The translations under genes were made by a program, and so were the position numbers. The notes beneath the pieces are model-generated. The model made no database searches. It saw only the letters and a program-made list of their open reading frames with translations, and was not told where the DNA came from. Of a stretch of 64,000 nt of DNA, positions 17,799 through 26,667 are shown piece by piece. Origin of the DNA: Microvirga vignae (GTDB lineage Bacteria; Pseudomonadota; Alphaproteobacteria; Rhizobiales; Beijerinckiaceae); NCBI RefSeq assembly GCF_001017175.1, contig NZ_LCYG01000091.1, positions 18,439-82,438 of the forward strand, given 5' to 3'. The stretch's first letter is position 1. Each line of letters starts with the position of its first letter.

Positions 17799-19394
17799 AT
17801 GGCCGCTTCCGCCGCCATATCGAACGCGCCCAAGGCTGCCATGCCAGCCGCAAAGCCTGCGCAGGTGAGCCCGCGCAGGACCTTTGCGTTCTTCTGCATG
17901 GTCTTCGGCATGTTCATGGCGATCCTGGACATCCAGATCGTCTCGGCGTCGCTCGCCGAAATCCAAGCGGGGCTCTCCGCATCCTCGGATGAAATCTCGT
18001 GGGTGCAGACGAGCTACCTGATTGCCGAAGTGATCATGATCCCGCTTTCAGGGACTCTTTCGCGCGTGCTCTCGACGCGCTGGATGTTCGTCATCTCCGC
18101 AGGCGGCTTCACGCTCATGAGCTTCCTGTGCGCGACGGCGACGAATATCGAGCAGATGATCGTCTATCGTGCGCTGCAGGGCTTCATCGGCGGCGGCATG
18201 ATCCCGACCGTGTTCGCGTCTGCCTTCACCGTCTTCCCACCGGAGAAGCGGCCCGTGATCTCGCCGCTCATCGGCCTCGTGGCGACGCTCGCGCCCACGA
18301 TAGGCCCGACACTCGGCGGCTATCTCACCGACCTGTTCTCCTGGCACTGGCTGTTTCTCGTGAACATCGTGCCCGGCATCTTCGTGACGGTCTCCACCTA
18401 TCTCCTGGTCGATTTCGACGAACCCAATTTAGAACTCTTCAAGAGCTTCGACTGGTCGGGTCTTGGCTTCATGGCGGCCTTTCTCGGAAGCCTCGAATAC
18501 GTGCTGGAAGAGGGACCGAACAACGATTGGTTCCAGGACGAAGCGGTGCTGATCCTCACCATCGTCTGTGTTGTCGGTGCACTCGGCTTCTTCTACCGGG
18601 CGTTCACCGCCAGACAGCCCATCGTGGATCTGCGGGCCTTTGCCGATCGCAACTTCCTCGCGGGCTCATCCTTCAGCTTCGTCATGGGCATCGGCCTCTA
18701 TGGCCTGACCTATCTCTACCCGGTCTTTCTCGGCCGCGTGCGGGGTTACTCCTCCCTGCAGATCGGCGAGACCATGTTCGTATCGGGGGCCTGCATGTTC
18801 CTGATGGCGCCGGTGGCGGGCTTCCTGTCCCGCAAGATGGACCCGCGCGTCATGATGGGTATCGGCTTTGCCGCCTTTGCCTTCGGTACGTGGATGATGA
18901 GCGGGCTGACGAAGGACTGGGATTTCTGGGAGCTGTTCCTGCCCCAGATCTTCCGCGGCGTCGGTCTCATGATCTGCATGGTGCCGATCAACAATATCGC
19001 GCTCGGCACATTGCCGCCGGAGCGCATCAAGAACGCGTCGGGCCTCTACAATCTCACCCGCAACTTGGGTGGTGCGGTGGGCCTGGCGCTCATCAACACG
19101 ATTCTCAACAACCGCTTGGATCTTCATCTCCAGCGGTTGCATGAGAACGTGAACTGGGGCCGCTCCACGGCAGTCGAGGCGCTGAACTCCATGACCCTGA
19201 AGTTCCAGTCCCTCGGCACGGATGCGAGCTCGGCTGCGATCAAGACCCTGTCCAACATGGTTCGGCGCGAAGCCATGGTCATGTCCTTCGCGGACGTGTT
19301 CCTGCTGCTGACCGTGCTGTTCTTGGGACTGGTCCTCGCCTTGCCCTTCATCAAGAAACCGCGTGCGGCACCCGCCGGTGCCGGCGGCCACTGA
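17799..19394 (+). CDS. emrB: DHA2-family (EmrB/QacA) multidrug efflux MFS transporter
   Basis: A 531-residue proton-driven exporter with 14 predicted helices. The first helix carries FGMFMAILDIQIVSASLAEI, the DHA2 motif D1; TSYLIAEVIMIPLSGTLSRV follows, and motif C-like residues GPTLGGYL occur after helix 4. With the HlyD protein it forms a tripartite export system. It is the last gene of the TetR-controlled operon and is followed by a strong terminator. Confidence 0.92.
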   Translation: MAASAAISNAPKAAMPAAKPAQVSPRRTFAFFCMVFGMFMAILDIQIVSASLAEIQAGLSASSDEISWVQTSYLIAEVIMIPLSGTLSRVLSTRWMFVISAGGFTLMSFLCATATNIEQMIVYRALQGFIGGGMIPTVFASAFTVFPPEKRPVISPLIGLVATLAPTIGPTLGGYLTDLFSWHWLFLVNIVPGIFVTVSTYLLVDFDEPNLELFKSFDWSGLGFMAAFLGSLEYVLEEGPNNDWFQDEAVLILTIVCVVGALGFFYRAFTARQPIVDLRAFADRNFLAGSSFSFVMGIGLYGLTYLYPVFLGRVRGYSSLQIGETMFVSGACMFLMAPVAGFLSRKMDPRVMMGIGFAAFAFGTWMMSGLTKDWDFWELFLPQIFRGVGLMICMVPINNIALGTLPPERIKNASGLYNLTRNLGGAVGLALINTILNNRLDLHLQRLHENVNWGRSTAVEALNSMTLKFQSLGTDASSAAIKTLSNMVRREAMVMSFADVFLLLTVLFLGLVLALPFIKKPRAAPAGAGGH

Positions 19395-19428
19395 AACGAC
19401 CCTCCTGAGACTACCTCCAAACAACTTC

Positions 19429-19455
19429 AGCCCGGCTTCAGGCCGGGCTTTTTTA
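19429..19455 (+). terminator. Rho-independent terminator after the efflux operon
   Basis: An 8-bp GC stem (AGCCCGGC / GCCGGGCT) with a 5-nt loop is followed directly by six T residues. It lies 35 nt after the emrB stop. The T-tract touches the stop codon of the opposing small gene. Confidence 0.9.
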
Positions 19456-19740
19456 TTGCTTGGGCGTTTTCAGCTCGAGGCGGCGCAGAAGGTCATAGAC
19501 CTCCTCCAGCGACCGGCAGACCCGGTTCAGAACCACGGGTTGCCGCAACGAGACGTGAATATGGTTCGGTGCATAGAGGCGAATGGTACCAAAGCCTGGA
19601 AAGCGGCCGTTGCCGGGATGCCGGTTGTTCCAGCGATTCGGCGGACGTCCGATCCAGGGCTTGTAGGTATGCACCACAATAAGCAGCCGGGCGCATTCGC
19701 GATAAAAACTCTCCTCAAGCGCATGCTGCTCTGGTCTCAT
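19453..19740 (-). CDS. Hypothetical protein, 95 aa
   Basis: A 95-residue basic protein I do not recognise. Its middle (HTYKPWIGRPPNRWNNRHPG, then FGTIRLYAPNHIHVSLRQP) is ordered and rich in aromatic and positively charged residues, unlike a random frame, and it ends in a helical segment EEVYDLLRRLEL. It starts 17 nt after the stop of the preceding small gene on the same strand, so it may be the last gene of the 20.8-19.4 kb cluster. The ribosome-binding site is poor. Confidence 0.5.
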   Translation of the reverse strand: MRPEQHALEESFYRECARLLIVVHTYKPWIGRPPNRWNNRHPGNGRFPGFGTIRLYAPNHIHVSLRQPVVLNRVCRSLEEVYDLLRRLELKTPKQ

Positions 19741-19757
19741 TCCCTCAGCGACGCTTC

Positions 19758-20042
19758 CTAACCTGCCCGCGCTCCATCCTTGAAGCGTAGATCATGGGCG
19801 CGAGCCATGAGGGAGACTTCATGAGGCGAGAGAGGATTGCTGCTGACAGCGCCATCCATGCCCCTCTGCTCGCCGGACCATTCGCCGGTCGCGCGATCAA
19901 GGCGCAGAACGAAGAGGCCGCCATCTTTGACATGCCACTCTGCCTGTCGCCCGGTCTCGAACTGGAGAAGGTGACCTTCTCCTGGTTGCGCTTTGTCCGG
20001 GCCGCTCGCAACGTCGGGCCTCTGTTCCATGCCGGGCTTCAT
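19758..20042 (-). CDS. Hypothetical protein, 94 aa
   Basis: An unrecognised small protein. The ATG at 20042 has GGAGGG 5 nt upstream (a GTG one codon earlier is too close to it). The middle reads EWHVKDGGLFVLRLDRATGEW, followed by LSPHEVSLMARAHDLRFKDG, suggesting a small beta-then-helix fold. It lies 30 nt after the DUF2267 gene on the same strand and is likely co-transcribed with it. Confidence 0.6.
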   Translation of the reverse strand: MKPGMEQRPDVASGPDKAQPGEGHLLQFETGRQAEWHVKDGGLFVLRLDRATGEWSGEQRGMDGAVSSNPLSPHEVSLMARAHDLRFKDGARAG

Positions 20043-20072
20043 CACATCCCTCCATGGCTCGCGTCTGGTGGT

Positions 20073-20567
20073 TTAGGCTTCCCTGGCGAGACGGTTCCTG
20101 TCGATTTCGAGTTCGACTCGGGTCCTGTCTCCGAGCGAAGCTCTCTCAGGCCAGATGGCCCGAACATCTTCCGGCAAGGCATGCCGCACCTTTTCCAGCT
20201 GGCCCTCAGGGAGGTGTCGTGTCAGGACGGTGAAGACGGCTCGCGTTGCATCCTCCGGATCGACCGGTCTGGTCGATCTCAGATTGCTGTCGACGTGCTG
20301 GAGGAATTCGTCGAGCGAGCGATACCGCTCCGGTGCCATCGCAGGGCGCCATTGATCGTAGAAGAGTCCGCGCACAAGAAGCGGCAGCTCGGCACTGAGA
20401 TGCGCGGACAGTTCCAAGGGTATCCGATCACGCACCGCGCGCAGGACGGCGCCCAGAGCATGCCAGGCGACGTGTCTGTCGGGGCCAAGGACTTCCATGA
20501 TTTCCTTGAGCCAGGTGTTTGTCGTGTGAAGAGTTTTATCAAAGACTTCGAGACCGTTTGTGCTCAT
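20073..20567 (-). CDS. DUF2267 domain protein
   Basis: A 164-residue protein. The pattern LEVFDKTLHTTNTWLKEIME at the N-terminus, ALGAVLRAVRDRIPLELSAHL in the middle and AELPLLVRGLFYDQW after it is characteristic of DUF2267, an all-helical family of unknown biochemical function often near stress genes. AAGGAGG lies 6 nt before the ATG. It heads or sits inside a set of small same-strand genes. Confidence 0.85.
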   Translation of the reverse strand: MSTNGLEVFDKTLHTTNTWLKEIMEVLGPDRHVAWHALGAVLRAVRDRIPLELSAHLSAELPLLVRGLFYDQWRPAMAPERYRSLDEFLQHVDSNLRSTRPVDPEDATRAVFTVLTRHLPEGQLEKVRHALPEDVRAIWPERASLGDRTRVELEIDRNRLAREA

Positions 20568-20635
20568 GGCGGACCTCCTTGGTCATCGCAGTTGTCCCGC
20601 GTCTTCCCAAGCGGTAGGCGCCAATCTCCGGTTGT

Positions 20636-20821
20636 TTAAGACTTTGCGCTGGAATTGGGATTGTGCTTGTCGGTGGAGGTTGTCGGACCTTTCGATCCTT
20701 TCGATCCGCCGCCCCACTTTTCCGCATTCTGAACGGGATTGCCGCCCTTTCGACCGGGCGAATGGGCCTTAGGGCTGCCGCTGGAGATTGGGTCGTGCTT
20801 GGTATCGGGTGCGTCGGGCAT
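20636..20821 (-). CDS. Small disordered hypothetical protein, 61 aa
   Basis: A Pro/Gly/Lys/Ser-rich 61-residue product (MPDAPDTKHDPISSGSPKAH onward) with no hydrophobic segment. AAGGAG lies 7 nt before the ATG at 20821, which is the main support. It is 68 nt upstream of the DUF2267 gene on the same strand. The function is unknown; composition is like short stress-associated disordered proteins, which is only a resemblance. Confidence 0.5.
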   Translation of the reverse strand: MPDAPDTKHDPISSGSPKAHSPGRKGGNPVQNAEKWGGGSKGSKGPTTSTDKHNPNSSAKS

Positions 20822-20986
20822 CTGGAAGCTCCTTCTGCCGATGCTTCCGGAACGAGGTGGGCCGATGGTTGTTCCACCGTAACCATACAAAGGATGGGGA
20901 ACGCTGGGTTTAAATCTGTTGTTCTCCCGGCTCGAACATCCTAGCTTGCGCGGCAGGTTTTCTCCCTCAGGTGAAGTTCAGTAATC

Positions 20987-22162
20987 TTGCCTCCGCCGCT
21001 CCGCCAATCCGCTTCCACTTCCGTCGGCGCCGTGCGCCGCACCTTCTCTCCCTGGGCCGATCCCAATGCCAAGCCGCTGATCCGCTTCGAGAACGTGACG
21101 AAGCGTTTCGGTGACGCCGTGGCGGTCGATCGCCTGACGCTGGATATCTTCGAGGGTGAGTTCTTCTGCCTGCTCGGCCCCTCCGGCTGCGGCAAGACGA
21201 CCCTGATGCGGATGCTCGCGGGCTTCGAATATCCAACCGAGGGACGCATTACCCTCGCCGGGCAGGATCTCGCCGGCGTGCCGCCTTACCGGCGGCCTGT
21301 GAACATGATGTTCCAGTCCTACGCGCTCTTCCCGCACATGAGCGTGGAGAAAAACATCGCCTTCGGCCTGAAGCAGGACGGTTTGCCGAAACCTGAAATT
21401 GCTGCTCGTGTGGAAGAGATGCTGCGCCTTGTCCAGCTCGAAAAGCTCGCCAAGCGCTACCCGAGCCAGCTTTCCGGAGGCCAGCGCCAGCGCGTCGCAC
21501 TGGCCCGCGCTCTCGCCAAGAAGCCGAAGGTGCTCCTTCTTGACGAGCCGCTCGGCGCTCTCGACAAGAAGCTGCGTGAGGAAACCCAGTTCGAGCTGAT
21601 GGACATCCAGCACGATCTGCACATGACCTTCGTGGTCGTCACCCACGACCAGGAGGAAGCGATGACCATGGCCGACCGCATCGCGGTCATGGACCACGGC
21701 CGCATCGTCCAGGTCGCGACCCCCGGCGAGATCTACGAGCAGCCAAAGACCCGCTTCATCGCGGAATTCGTCGGCGACGTGAACATCCTGGAAGGCCATG
21801 TGATGGGCCAGGAGAATGGCCTCTGGCGCGTGAAGACCGCTTCTGCCGAGATGCCGCTCTCCATCGATGATCCCGACGAGGTGCTGCATTCCGGCCAAGC
21901 CGTCGCCATCGCCGTGCGCCCTGAGAAGATGGTCGTGCAGCGCGAGAAGCCGGCGCCTGAGGCCGTGAACGTGCTCACCGGCGAGGTGTGGGATATCGGT
22001 TATCTCGGCGACTGGACCGTCTACCGGATCAGGCTCGCCACCGGCGAGATCCTGCGCGTCTCCTGCGCGAACGTGTCGCGCTTCGTGGAAAACCCCATCG
22101 ACTGGGACGAGCAGGTATATGTCACCTTCGCGCCGGGTGCGGCGGTGATCCTGGCGGAATAG
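20987..22162 (+). CDS. potA: Spermidine/putrescine-type ABC transporter ATP-binding protein (PotA-like)
   Basis: A 391-residue ATPase of the CUT1-like PotA family. Walker A GPSGCGKT is near residue 67, Q-loop MMFQSYALFPHMSVEKN near 105, signature LSGGQRQR near 160, Walker B VLLLDEPLGALDKKL near 180, and a C-terminal TOBE domain (about 300-385). The start is a TTG with no clear ribosome-binding site, so the true start may lie up to 25 residues later. Two permease genes follow closely; no binding-protein gene is adjacent. Confidence 0.9.
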   Translation: MPPPLRQSASTSVGAVRRTFSPWADPNAKPLIRFENVTKRFGDAVAVDRLTLDIFEGEFFCLLGPSGCGKTTLMRMLAGFEYPTEGRITLAGQDLAGVPPYRRPVNMMFQSYALFPHMSVEKNIAFGLKQDGLPKPEIAARVEEMLRLVQLEKLAKRYPSQLSGGQRQRVALARALAKKPKVLLLDEPLGALDKKLREETQFELMDIQHDLHMTFVVVTHDQEEAMTMADRIAVMDHGRIVQVATPGEIYEQPKTRFIAEFVGDVNILEGHVMGQENGLWRVKTASAEMPLSIDDPDEVLHSGQAVAIAVRPEKMVVQREKPAPEAVNVLTGEVWDIGYLGDWTVYRIRLATGEILRVSCANVSRFVENPIDWDEQVYVTFAPGAAVILAE

Positions 22163-22164
22163 CC

Positions 22165-23070
22165 ATGAAAGAGCGTACCTTCACGAAGAGGCTGAGTGCG
22201 GCTTTGGTGCCTGCCGTGCCGTATCTGTGGCTCGGCGTGTTCTTCCTCGTGCCGTTCCTGATCGTGCTCAAGATCAGCCTGTCGGATACCGCCATCGCCC
22301 AGCCGCCCTACAAGCCGGTTTTCGAGTGGAGCGATATCGCGGCATTCTTCAGCGCGCTCGATCTCGAGAATTTCGAGCTTCTGGTCGAGGACGATCTCTA
22401 TTTCCGCGCAACCCTCTCGTCCGTGCGCATTGCGGCGCTCTCGACGGTCCTGTTGCTGCTCGTGGGCTTTCCCATCGCCTATGGCATGGCGCGCGCGCCG
22501 GAGCGGCACCGCTCGCTGCTGGTAGCGCTCGTCATCCTGCCGTTCTGGACGAGCTTTCTCATCCGCATCTACGCGTGGATCGCGATCCTGAAACCTGAAG
22601 GCCTGCTCACGCAGGGGCTCATGAGCTTAGGCGCCATCTCTGAGCCTATCGAGATCCTCAACACGGAGTGGGCGGTCTATATCGGCATCGTCTATGCCTA
22701 TCTGCCCTTCATGGTGCTGCCGCTTTACGCGACGCTGGAGAAGATGGACGACACGCTCTTGGAGGCGGCCCTCGATCTCGGTTCCACGCCCTGGCGCTCC
22801 TTCTGGACGATCACCGTGCCGCTTGCAATGCCGGGTATCATCGCAGGTTCGCTTCTCTGTTTCATCCCGGCCGTGGGCGAGTTCGTGATCCCGGATCTGC
22901 TGGGCGGGTCTGAAACGCTCATGATCGGCCGTCAGCTCTGGAGCGAGTTCTTCTCCAACCGCGATTGGCCGCTGGCTTCGGCCGTAGCCATCCTGCTCCT
23001 CATCGTCCTTGTCGCGCCCATCGTGATCTATCGCGATGTGGAGGCACGGCGCGTGGAGACGCGGCCATGA
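22165..23070 (+). CDS. potB: PotB-like ABC permease
   Basis: A 301-residue inner-membrane permease with six predicted helices. The EAA loop reads LEAALDLGSTPWRSFWTITVP, close to the PotB consensus, and LIRIYAWIAILKPEG follows helix 3. The ATG is 2 nt after the potA stop. Family resemblance points to polyamines or another cationic organic solute; the substrate cannot be fixed without the binding protein. Confidence 0.9.
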   Translation: MKERTFTKRLSAALVPAVPYLWLGVFFLVPFLIVLKISLSDTAIAQPPYKPVFEWSDIAAFFSALDLENFELLVEDDLYFRATLSSVRIAALSTVLLLLVGFPIAYGMARAPERHRSLLVALVILPFWTSFLIRIYAWIAILKPEGLLTQGLMSLGAISEPIEILNTEWAVYIGIVYAYLPFMVLPLYATLEKMDDTLLEAALDLGSTPWRSFWTITVPLAMPGIIAGSLLCFIPAVGEFVIPDLLGGSETLMIGRQLWSEFFSNRDWPLASAVAILLLIVLVAPIVIYRDVEARRVETRP

Positions 23071-23867
23071 ACCGGCGCCTGAGCCTCTTCAACGTCACGT
23101 CGCTGGTGTTGGGATTTGCGTTCCTTTACCTGCCGATCCTGCTGCTCGTCGTCTATTCCTTCAACGGTTCGCGGCTCGTTACCGTGTGGGGCGGCTTCTC
23201 GACCCAGTGGTATGCGGCGCTTTTCCGCAATCAGGCGCTGATGGAAGCGGCCTGGGTGACGCTGCGCATTGCCTTTCTCTCTGCCGGCATGGCGACGGTG
23301 CTCGGCACGCTCGCGGCCCTGGCACTCACCCGCTATGGGCGCTTTCCCGGCCGCACGTTGTTTACCGGCATGGTCTATGCGCCCATGGTCATGCCGGAGG
23401 TCATCACCGGTTTGTCGCTGCTCTTGTTCTTCGTCGCCGTTGATCTCGACCGCGGCTTTTGGACGATCACGCTGGCTCACACCACGCTGACCATGTGCTT
23501 CGTTACCGTGGTGGTGCAGTCGCGTCTCATGACCTTCGACCGTTCGCTGGAAGAAGCCGCGATGGATCTCGGCGCTCCGCCGCTGCGCACGTTCTTCGCC
23601 GTGACGCTGCCGTTGATCGCACCCTCCATCGTCGCAGGCTTCCTGCTTGCCTTTACCCTGTCGCTCGACGACCTCGTGATCGCGAGCTTCAACACGGGGC
23701 CGGGCGCGACGACGCTGCCGATCAAGATCTACAGCCAGGTCCGGCTGGGCCTGTCGCCGGAGATCAACGCCGCTTCGACCATTCTCATCGGTCTCGTGAC
23801 GCTCGGTGTGATTTCAGCCACCTTGATCAGCAAGCGCTCGGTGCTGCGCTCCCGGCGCAACGTTTAG
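23067..23867 (+). CDS. potC: PotC-like ABC permease
   Basis: A 266-residue permease that overlaps potB by 4 nt (ATGA). It has six helices and the EAA loop LEEAAMDLGAPPLRTFFAVT; LSLDDLVIASFNTGPGATTLP is the typical PotC segment after it. It forms the second half of the transmembrane channel. Its TAG stop lies at the very edge of an intergenic repeat. Confidence 0.9.
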   Translation: MNRRLSLFNVTSLVLGFAFLYLPILLLVVYSFNGSRLVTVWGGFSTQWYAALFRNQALMEAAWVTLRIAFLSAGMATVLGTLAALALTRYGRFPGRTLFTGMVYAPMVMPEVITGLSLLLFFVAVDLDRGFWTITLAHTTLTMCFVTVVVQSRLMTFDRSLEEAAMDLGAPPLRTFFAVTLPLIAPSIVAGFLLAFTLSLDDLVIASFNTGPGATTLPIKIYSQVRLGLSPEINAASTILIGLVTLGVISATLISKRSVLRSRRNV

Positions 23868-23955
23868 AGCTGATTTCCATTGCTATGGAATCAGCTCTCG
23901 TCTTTGCTAAGTCGCATTTTTGACGGTGAACCGGATCCACTTCACCGAAAAATGC
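23866..23955. repeat. Compound palindromic element filling the potC-asmA gap
   Basis: Two adjacent dyads: one at 23866-23898 (AGAGCTGATT-T-CCAT / ATGG-AATCAGCTCT around TGCT, one bulged base), and one at 23914-23955 (GCATTTTT-ga-CGGTGAA / TTCACCG-AAAAATGC). Its ends read TAGAGC on both strands. The AAAAATGCTCTAG end is typical of dispersed repeats in rhizobial genomes. It may also stop the two convergent transcripts. Confidence 0.65.
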
Positions 23956-23956
23956 T

Positions 23957-25759
23957 CTAGTGAGCGGTCGCCTGCGGCCCCTGTTCGCTCGGGGCCACAC
24001 GGGCGGGGAGAAGGGGCTTCGCAGCACCCGACCGCTCGATCAGGGAGCGGGCATTGGGCATGACGCTGATGTTGTCCCACCCGCCGTCGATGTCAAAGGC
24101 GATGGCGGGCGTCGAGTGGGTACCCGCCGCCGAGACCTCCGCCTTCAGGTTGAGGGTGCGATCCACCATCAGCACCTGGCCCTTGAGCTCGGCCACCACG
24201 TCCGTCGACGTGAGCTTGCCCTCTGCCACCTCGCCGACACCATCCTGGATGACGATCTGCGCCTGCGCTTCCTGGAACGGCGTGCGGCCGCCCTTCCAGT
24301 TGAGGGAGGCGAGGAGAGGGTGCTTTTCCACCCGCTTGAGGGCATCGCCTAGAGCAATGCCGACCAATTCGCCCTTGCGTACGGTGATCGCGCTGCGGCC
24401 CTGCGCCTGTTGGACCACTTCGATCGGGTTCTGCCCCTTGCCCTCGAAAGCGAATTGCCCCTGGGCGCGGCCTGTGATCCAGCGTGGCTGGCCGACGCCG
24501 CTCAAGAAGGATCCGATTTCGACGCCCGAGAAGGTGCCCTGGCTTTTGAATTCGGTCTGGCTATCGATGGTGGTCAGCGATAGACGGCCTTTCAGGCTGC
24601 CGTCATGGAAGCCGGCACGTCCGATGGAGGCTTCGATCTCGCCGGGACGCACGAGAACGCTGGCCGCCATGTCCTCGACGCGCAGGCGTCCCAGGCGGGC
24701 CGACGCCGCCGAGAGACGCAGGTCGAGATCGCTGCCCGTGACATGCGCGAGATCGAGATTCTCCTCGCTCCAGGAGCCGGATGAAGTGCGGGCCTGAGCA
24801 AAGGGCGCGAAGAAATTGGCAAGGTTCAGGTCATCCGCCGCAAGGGTGCCTGTAATAACGGGGCGTTCGGTATCGAAGCGAACCGCCATCGTGCCCTCCA
24901 GCCTGTCGCCGCCCAGCGCGACAGCCACCGAGGGCCAGGACAGGCGTCGCCGGTCCATGGAGAAGTCGCCCCTGACCGAGAAGGCCTGAATCAGGGAGCC
25001 GAAGGGCAACTTCACGCCGCTCCAGCGGGTGAAGGCGCGCACGGAGGTGGCTTCAATGGAGCCTTCGCCCGTCATGCCGGGATTGAGGCCAAGCTGGGCT
25101 TCACCTTTCAGGCTCAGACGAGCCGTGGGGGCGGCGATGGTCAGCTCGACCGGGCTGATACTGCCGGAAGCGAGCCGGTCCGGATGGACCGAGGCCTCTT
25201 CAATCACCACGCGCGCATCCCGCCAGAGGCCATTGCCATAGGCCGTGAGGGGCTCGTCCTCACCCACCCAGCGAATCACGAGTTCCGCAACGTCGAGATC
25301 CGCGTCTTTCAGGTCGGTCCAATGAATGGAAGAGCTGTTGAGGATCAGGCGGCGGGCATGCAGGGCCTTGGACCGGCTCTGGAAGACCTCGGCCCATTTC
25401 ACCTCTTGCAGCGCTTTGGCGGAGGCCGTGATCTTGCTGTCGCTCAGCTCGAAATCGGACAGCTCGACCCGTCCGAGAAGGAGCGGGAGCACGCGGATCT
25501 CGCCCCGCAGGGTTCCGCCTTCGGCCGTAAGCGCCTGATTGGGGAAGCGGATTGTCACATTTTCGAACTTGACCCGGGGGATGGGAAGCACGGCGAAGAC
25601 ACTGCGCCCTTCGACCGTCAGGTCGAGACCATAGCGTTCCCTCATATGATTGGAGAGGGCAGACGAGAGGCCGTTCTCCCTGAGAGTCCAGGGAGCTGCG
25701 GCCGCCCCGATGAGGGCAAACGCAATCAAAGCAATGAAAAAGACGATGCGACGAGACAT
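23957..25759 (-). CDS. AsmA family protein
   Basis: A 600-residue membrane-anchored protein. The ATG at 25759 puts an uncleaved signal anchor (IVFFIALIAFALIGAAA) at residues 4-22; a TTG 12 codons upstream is less likely. AsmA proteins are inner-membrane proteins with a long periplasmic beta-groove, proposed to move phospholipids to the outer membrane or shape envelope assembly. Family traits are the repeated beta-rich segments and LSLTTIDSQTEFKSQGTFSG followed by LSGVGQPRWITGRAQGQFAF near the C-terminus. It is monocistronic here. Confidence 0.87.
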   Translation of the reverse strand: MSRRIVFFIALIAFALIGAAAAPWTLRENGLSSALSNHMRERYGLDLTVEGRSVFAVLPIPRVKFENVTIRFPNQALTAEGGTLRGEIRVLPLLLGRVELSDFELSDSKITASAKALQEVKWAEVFQSRSKALHARRLILNSSSIHWTDLKDADLDVAELVIRWVGEDEPLTAYGNGLWRDARVVIEEASVHPDRLASGSISPVELTIAAPTARLSLKGEAQLGLNPGMTGEGSIEATSVRAFTRWSGVKLPFGSLIQAFSVRGDFSMDRRRLSWPSVAVALGGDRLEGTMAVRFDTERPVITGTLAADDLNLANFFAPFAQARTSSGSWSEENLDLAHVTGSDLDLRLSAASARLGRLRVEDMAASVLVRPGEIEASIGRAGFHDGSLKGRLSLTTIDSQTEFKSQGTFSGVEIGSFLSGVGQPRWITGRAQGQFAFEGKGQNPIEVVQQAQGRSAITVRKGELVGIALGDALKRVEKHPLLASLNWKGGRTPFQEAQAQIVIQDGVGEVAEGKLTSTDVVAELKGQVLMVDRTLNLKAEVSAAGTHSTPAIAFDIDGGWDNISVMPNARSLIERSGAAKPLLPARVAPSEQGPQATAH

Positions 25760-25956
25760 GGGTGCAGTGTTTAAACCTTGTACCCCGCCTCGCAAGAGAT
25801 GGCTGGTCAGCAGCCTGTGGGCGGCGGGGCCGAATTATCAATTGTTCTCATATATCCATAGGAAGGGATTGTCTAAATTGAGGCCAAGTTGCAGGGTGCA
25901 GCCCGAACTCGTTTCAGGACCTTGAAGGGCAGGCATAGCCCTAGGAGGAATCGTTG

Positions 25957-26667
25957 ATGAATAAGGTTTACAGCGATGCGCGGACTGCGCTGGCTGGGCT
26001 TGTGAAGGATGGCATGACCATCATGGCCGGGGGCTTCGGCCTCTGCGGCATCCCGGAGACCCTGATCGAGGCGATCCGTGATTCGGGGGCGAAGGATCTC
26101 ACCTTCATCTCCAACAATGCGGGCATTGATGGCGTCGGCCTGGGCCGGCTGCTGGAGACCCGCCAGATCAGGAAGATGATTTCGTCCTATGTGGGCGAGA
26201 ACAAGACCTTCGCCCAGCAGTACCTGTCCGGCGAGCTGGAACTGGAGTTCAACCCGCAGGGCACGCTGGCAGAGCGCATCCGCGCCGGAGGCGCAGGCAT
26301 CCCGGCCTTCTACACCAGGACCGGCGTCGGCACCCTGATCGCCGAGGGCAAGGAAGTGCGCGAGTTCAATGGCGAGAAATACGTCATGGAAACCGGCCTC
26401 TTCGCCGACATTTCCATCGTTCATGCCTTCAAGGGCGACACGGAGGGCAACCTCGTGTACCGCAAGACTGCCCGGAACTTCAACCCGATGATGGCCACCG
26501 CCTCGCGCCTCACCATCGCCGAGGTGGAGCACCTCGTTCCGGCCGGTGAGATCGATCCGGATTGCATCCACACGCCGGGCATCTTCGTGAAGCGCCTTGT
26601 GCATGTGGCGAACCCGGTCAAACGCATCGAGCAGCGCACCACCCGCAAGCGCGAGGAGACAGTCTGA
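25957..26667 (+). CDS. scoA: 3-oxoacid CoA-transferase subunit A
   Basis: A 236-residue alpha subunit of a family I CoA-transferase. AGGAGG lies 8 nt before the ATG at 25957. The N-terminal GMTIMAGGFGLCGIPETLI is the CoA-binding signature, and FISNNAGIDGVGLGRLLE follows. With subunit B it moves CoA from succinyl-CoA to acetoacetate, feeding ketone bodies and hydroxybutyrate stores into the citric acid cycle. The subunit B start overlaps its stop by one base (TGATG). Confidence 0.93.
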   Translation: MNKVYSDARTALAGLVKDGMTIMAGGFGLCGIPETLIEAIRDSGAKDLTFISNNAGIDGVGLGRLLETRQIRKMISSYVGENKTFAQQYLSGELELEFNPQGTLAERIRAGGAGIPAFYTRTGVGTLIAEGKEVREFNGEKYVMETGLFADISIVHAFKGDTEGNLVYRKTARNFNPMMATASRLTIAEVEHLVPAGEIDPDCIHTPGIFVKRLVHVANPVKRIEQRTTRKREETV

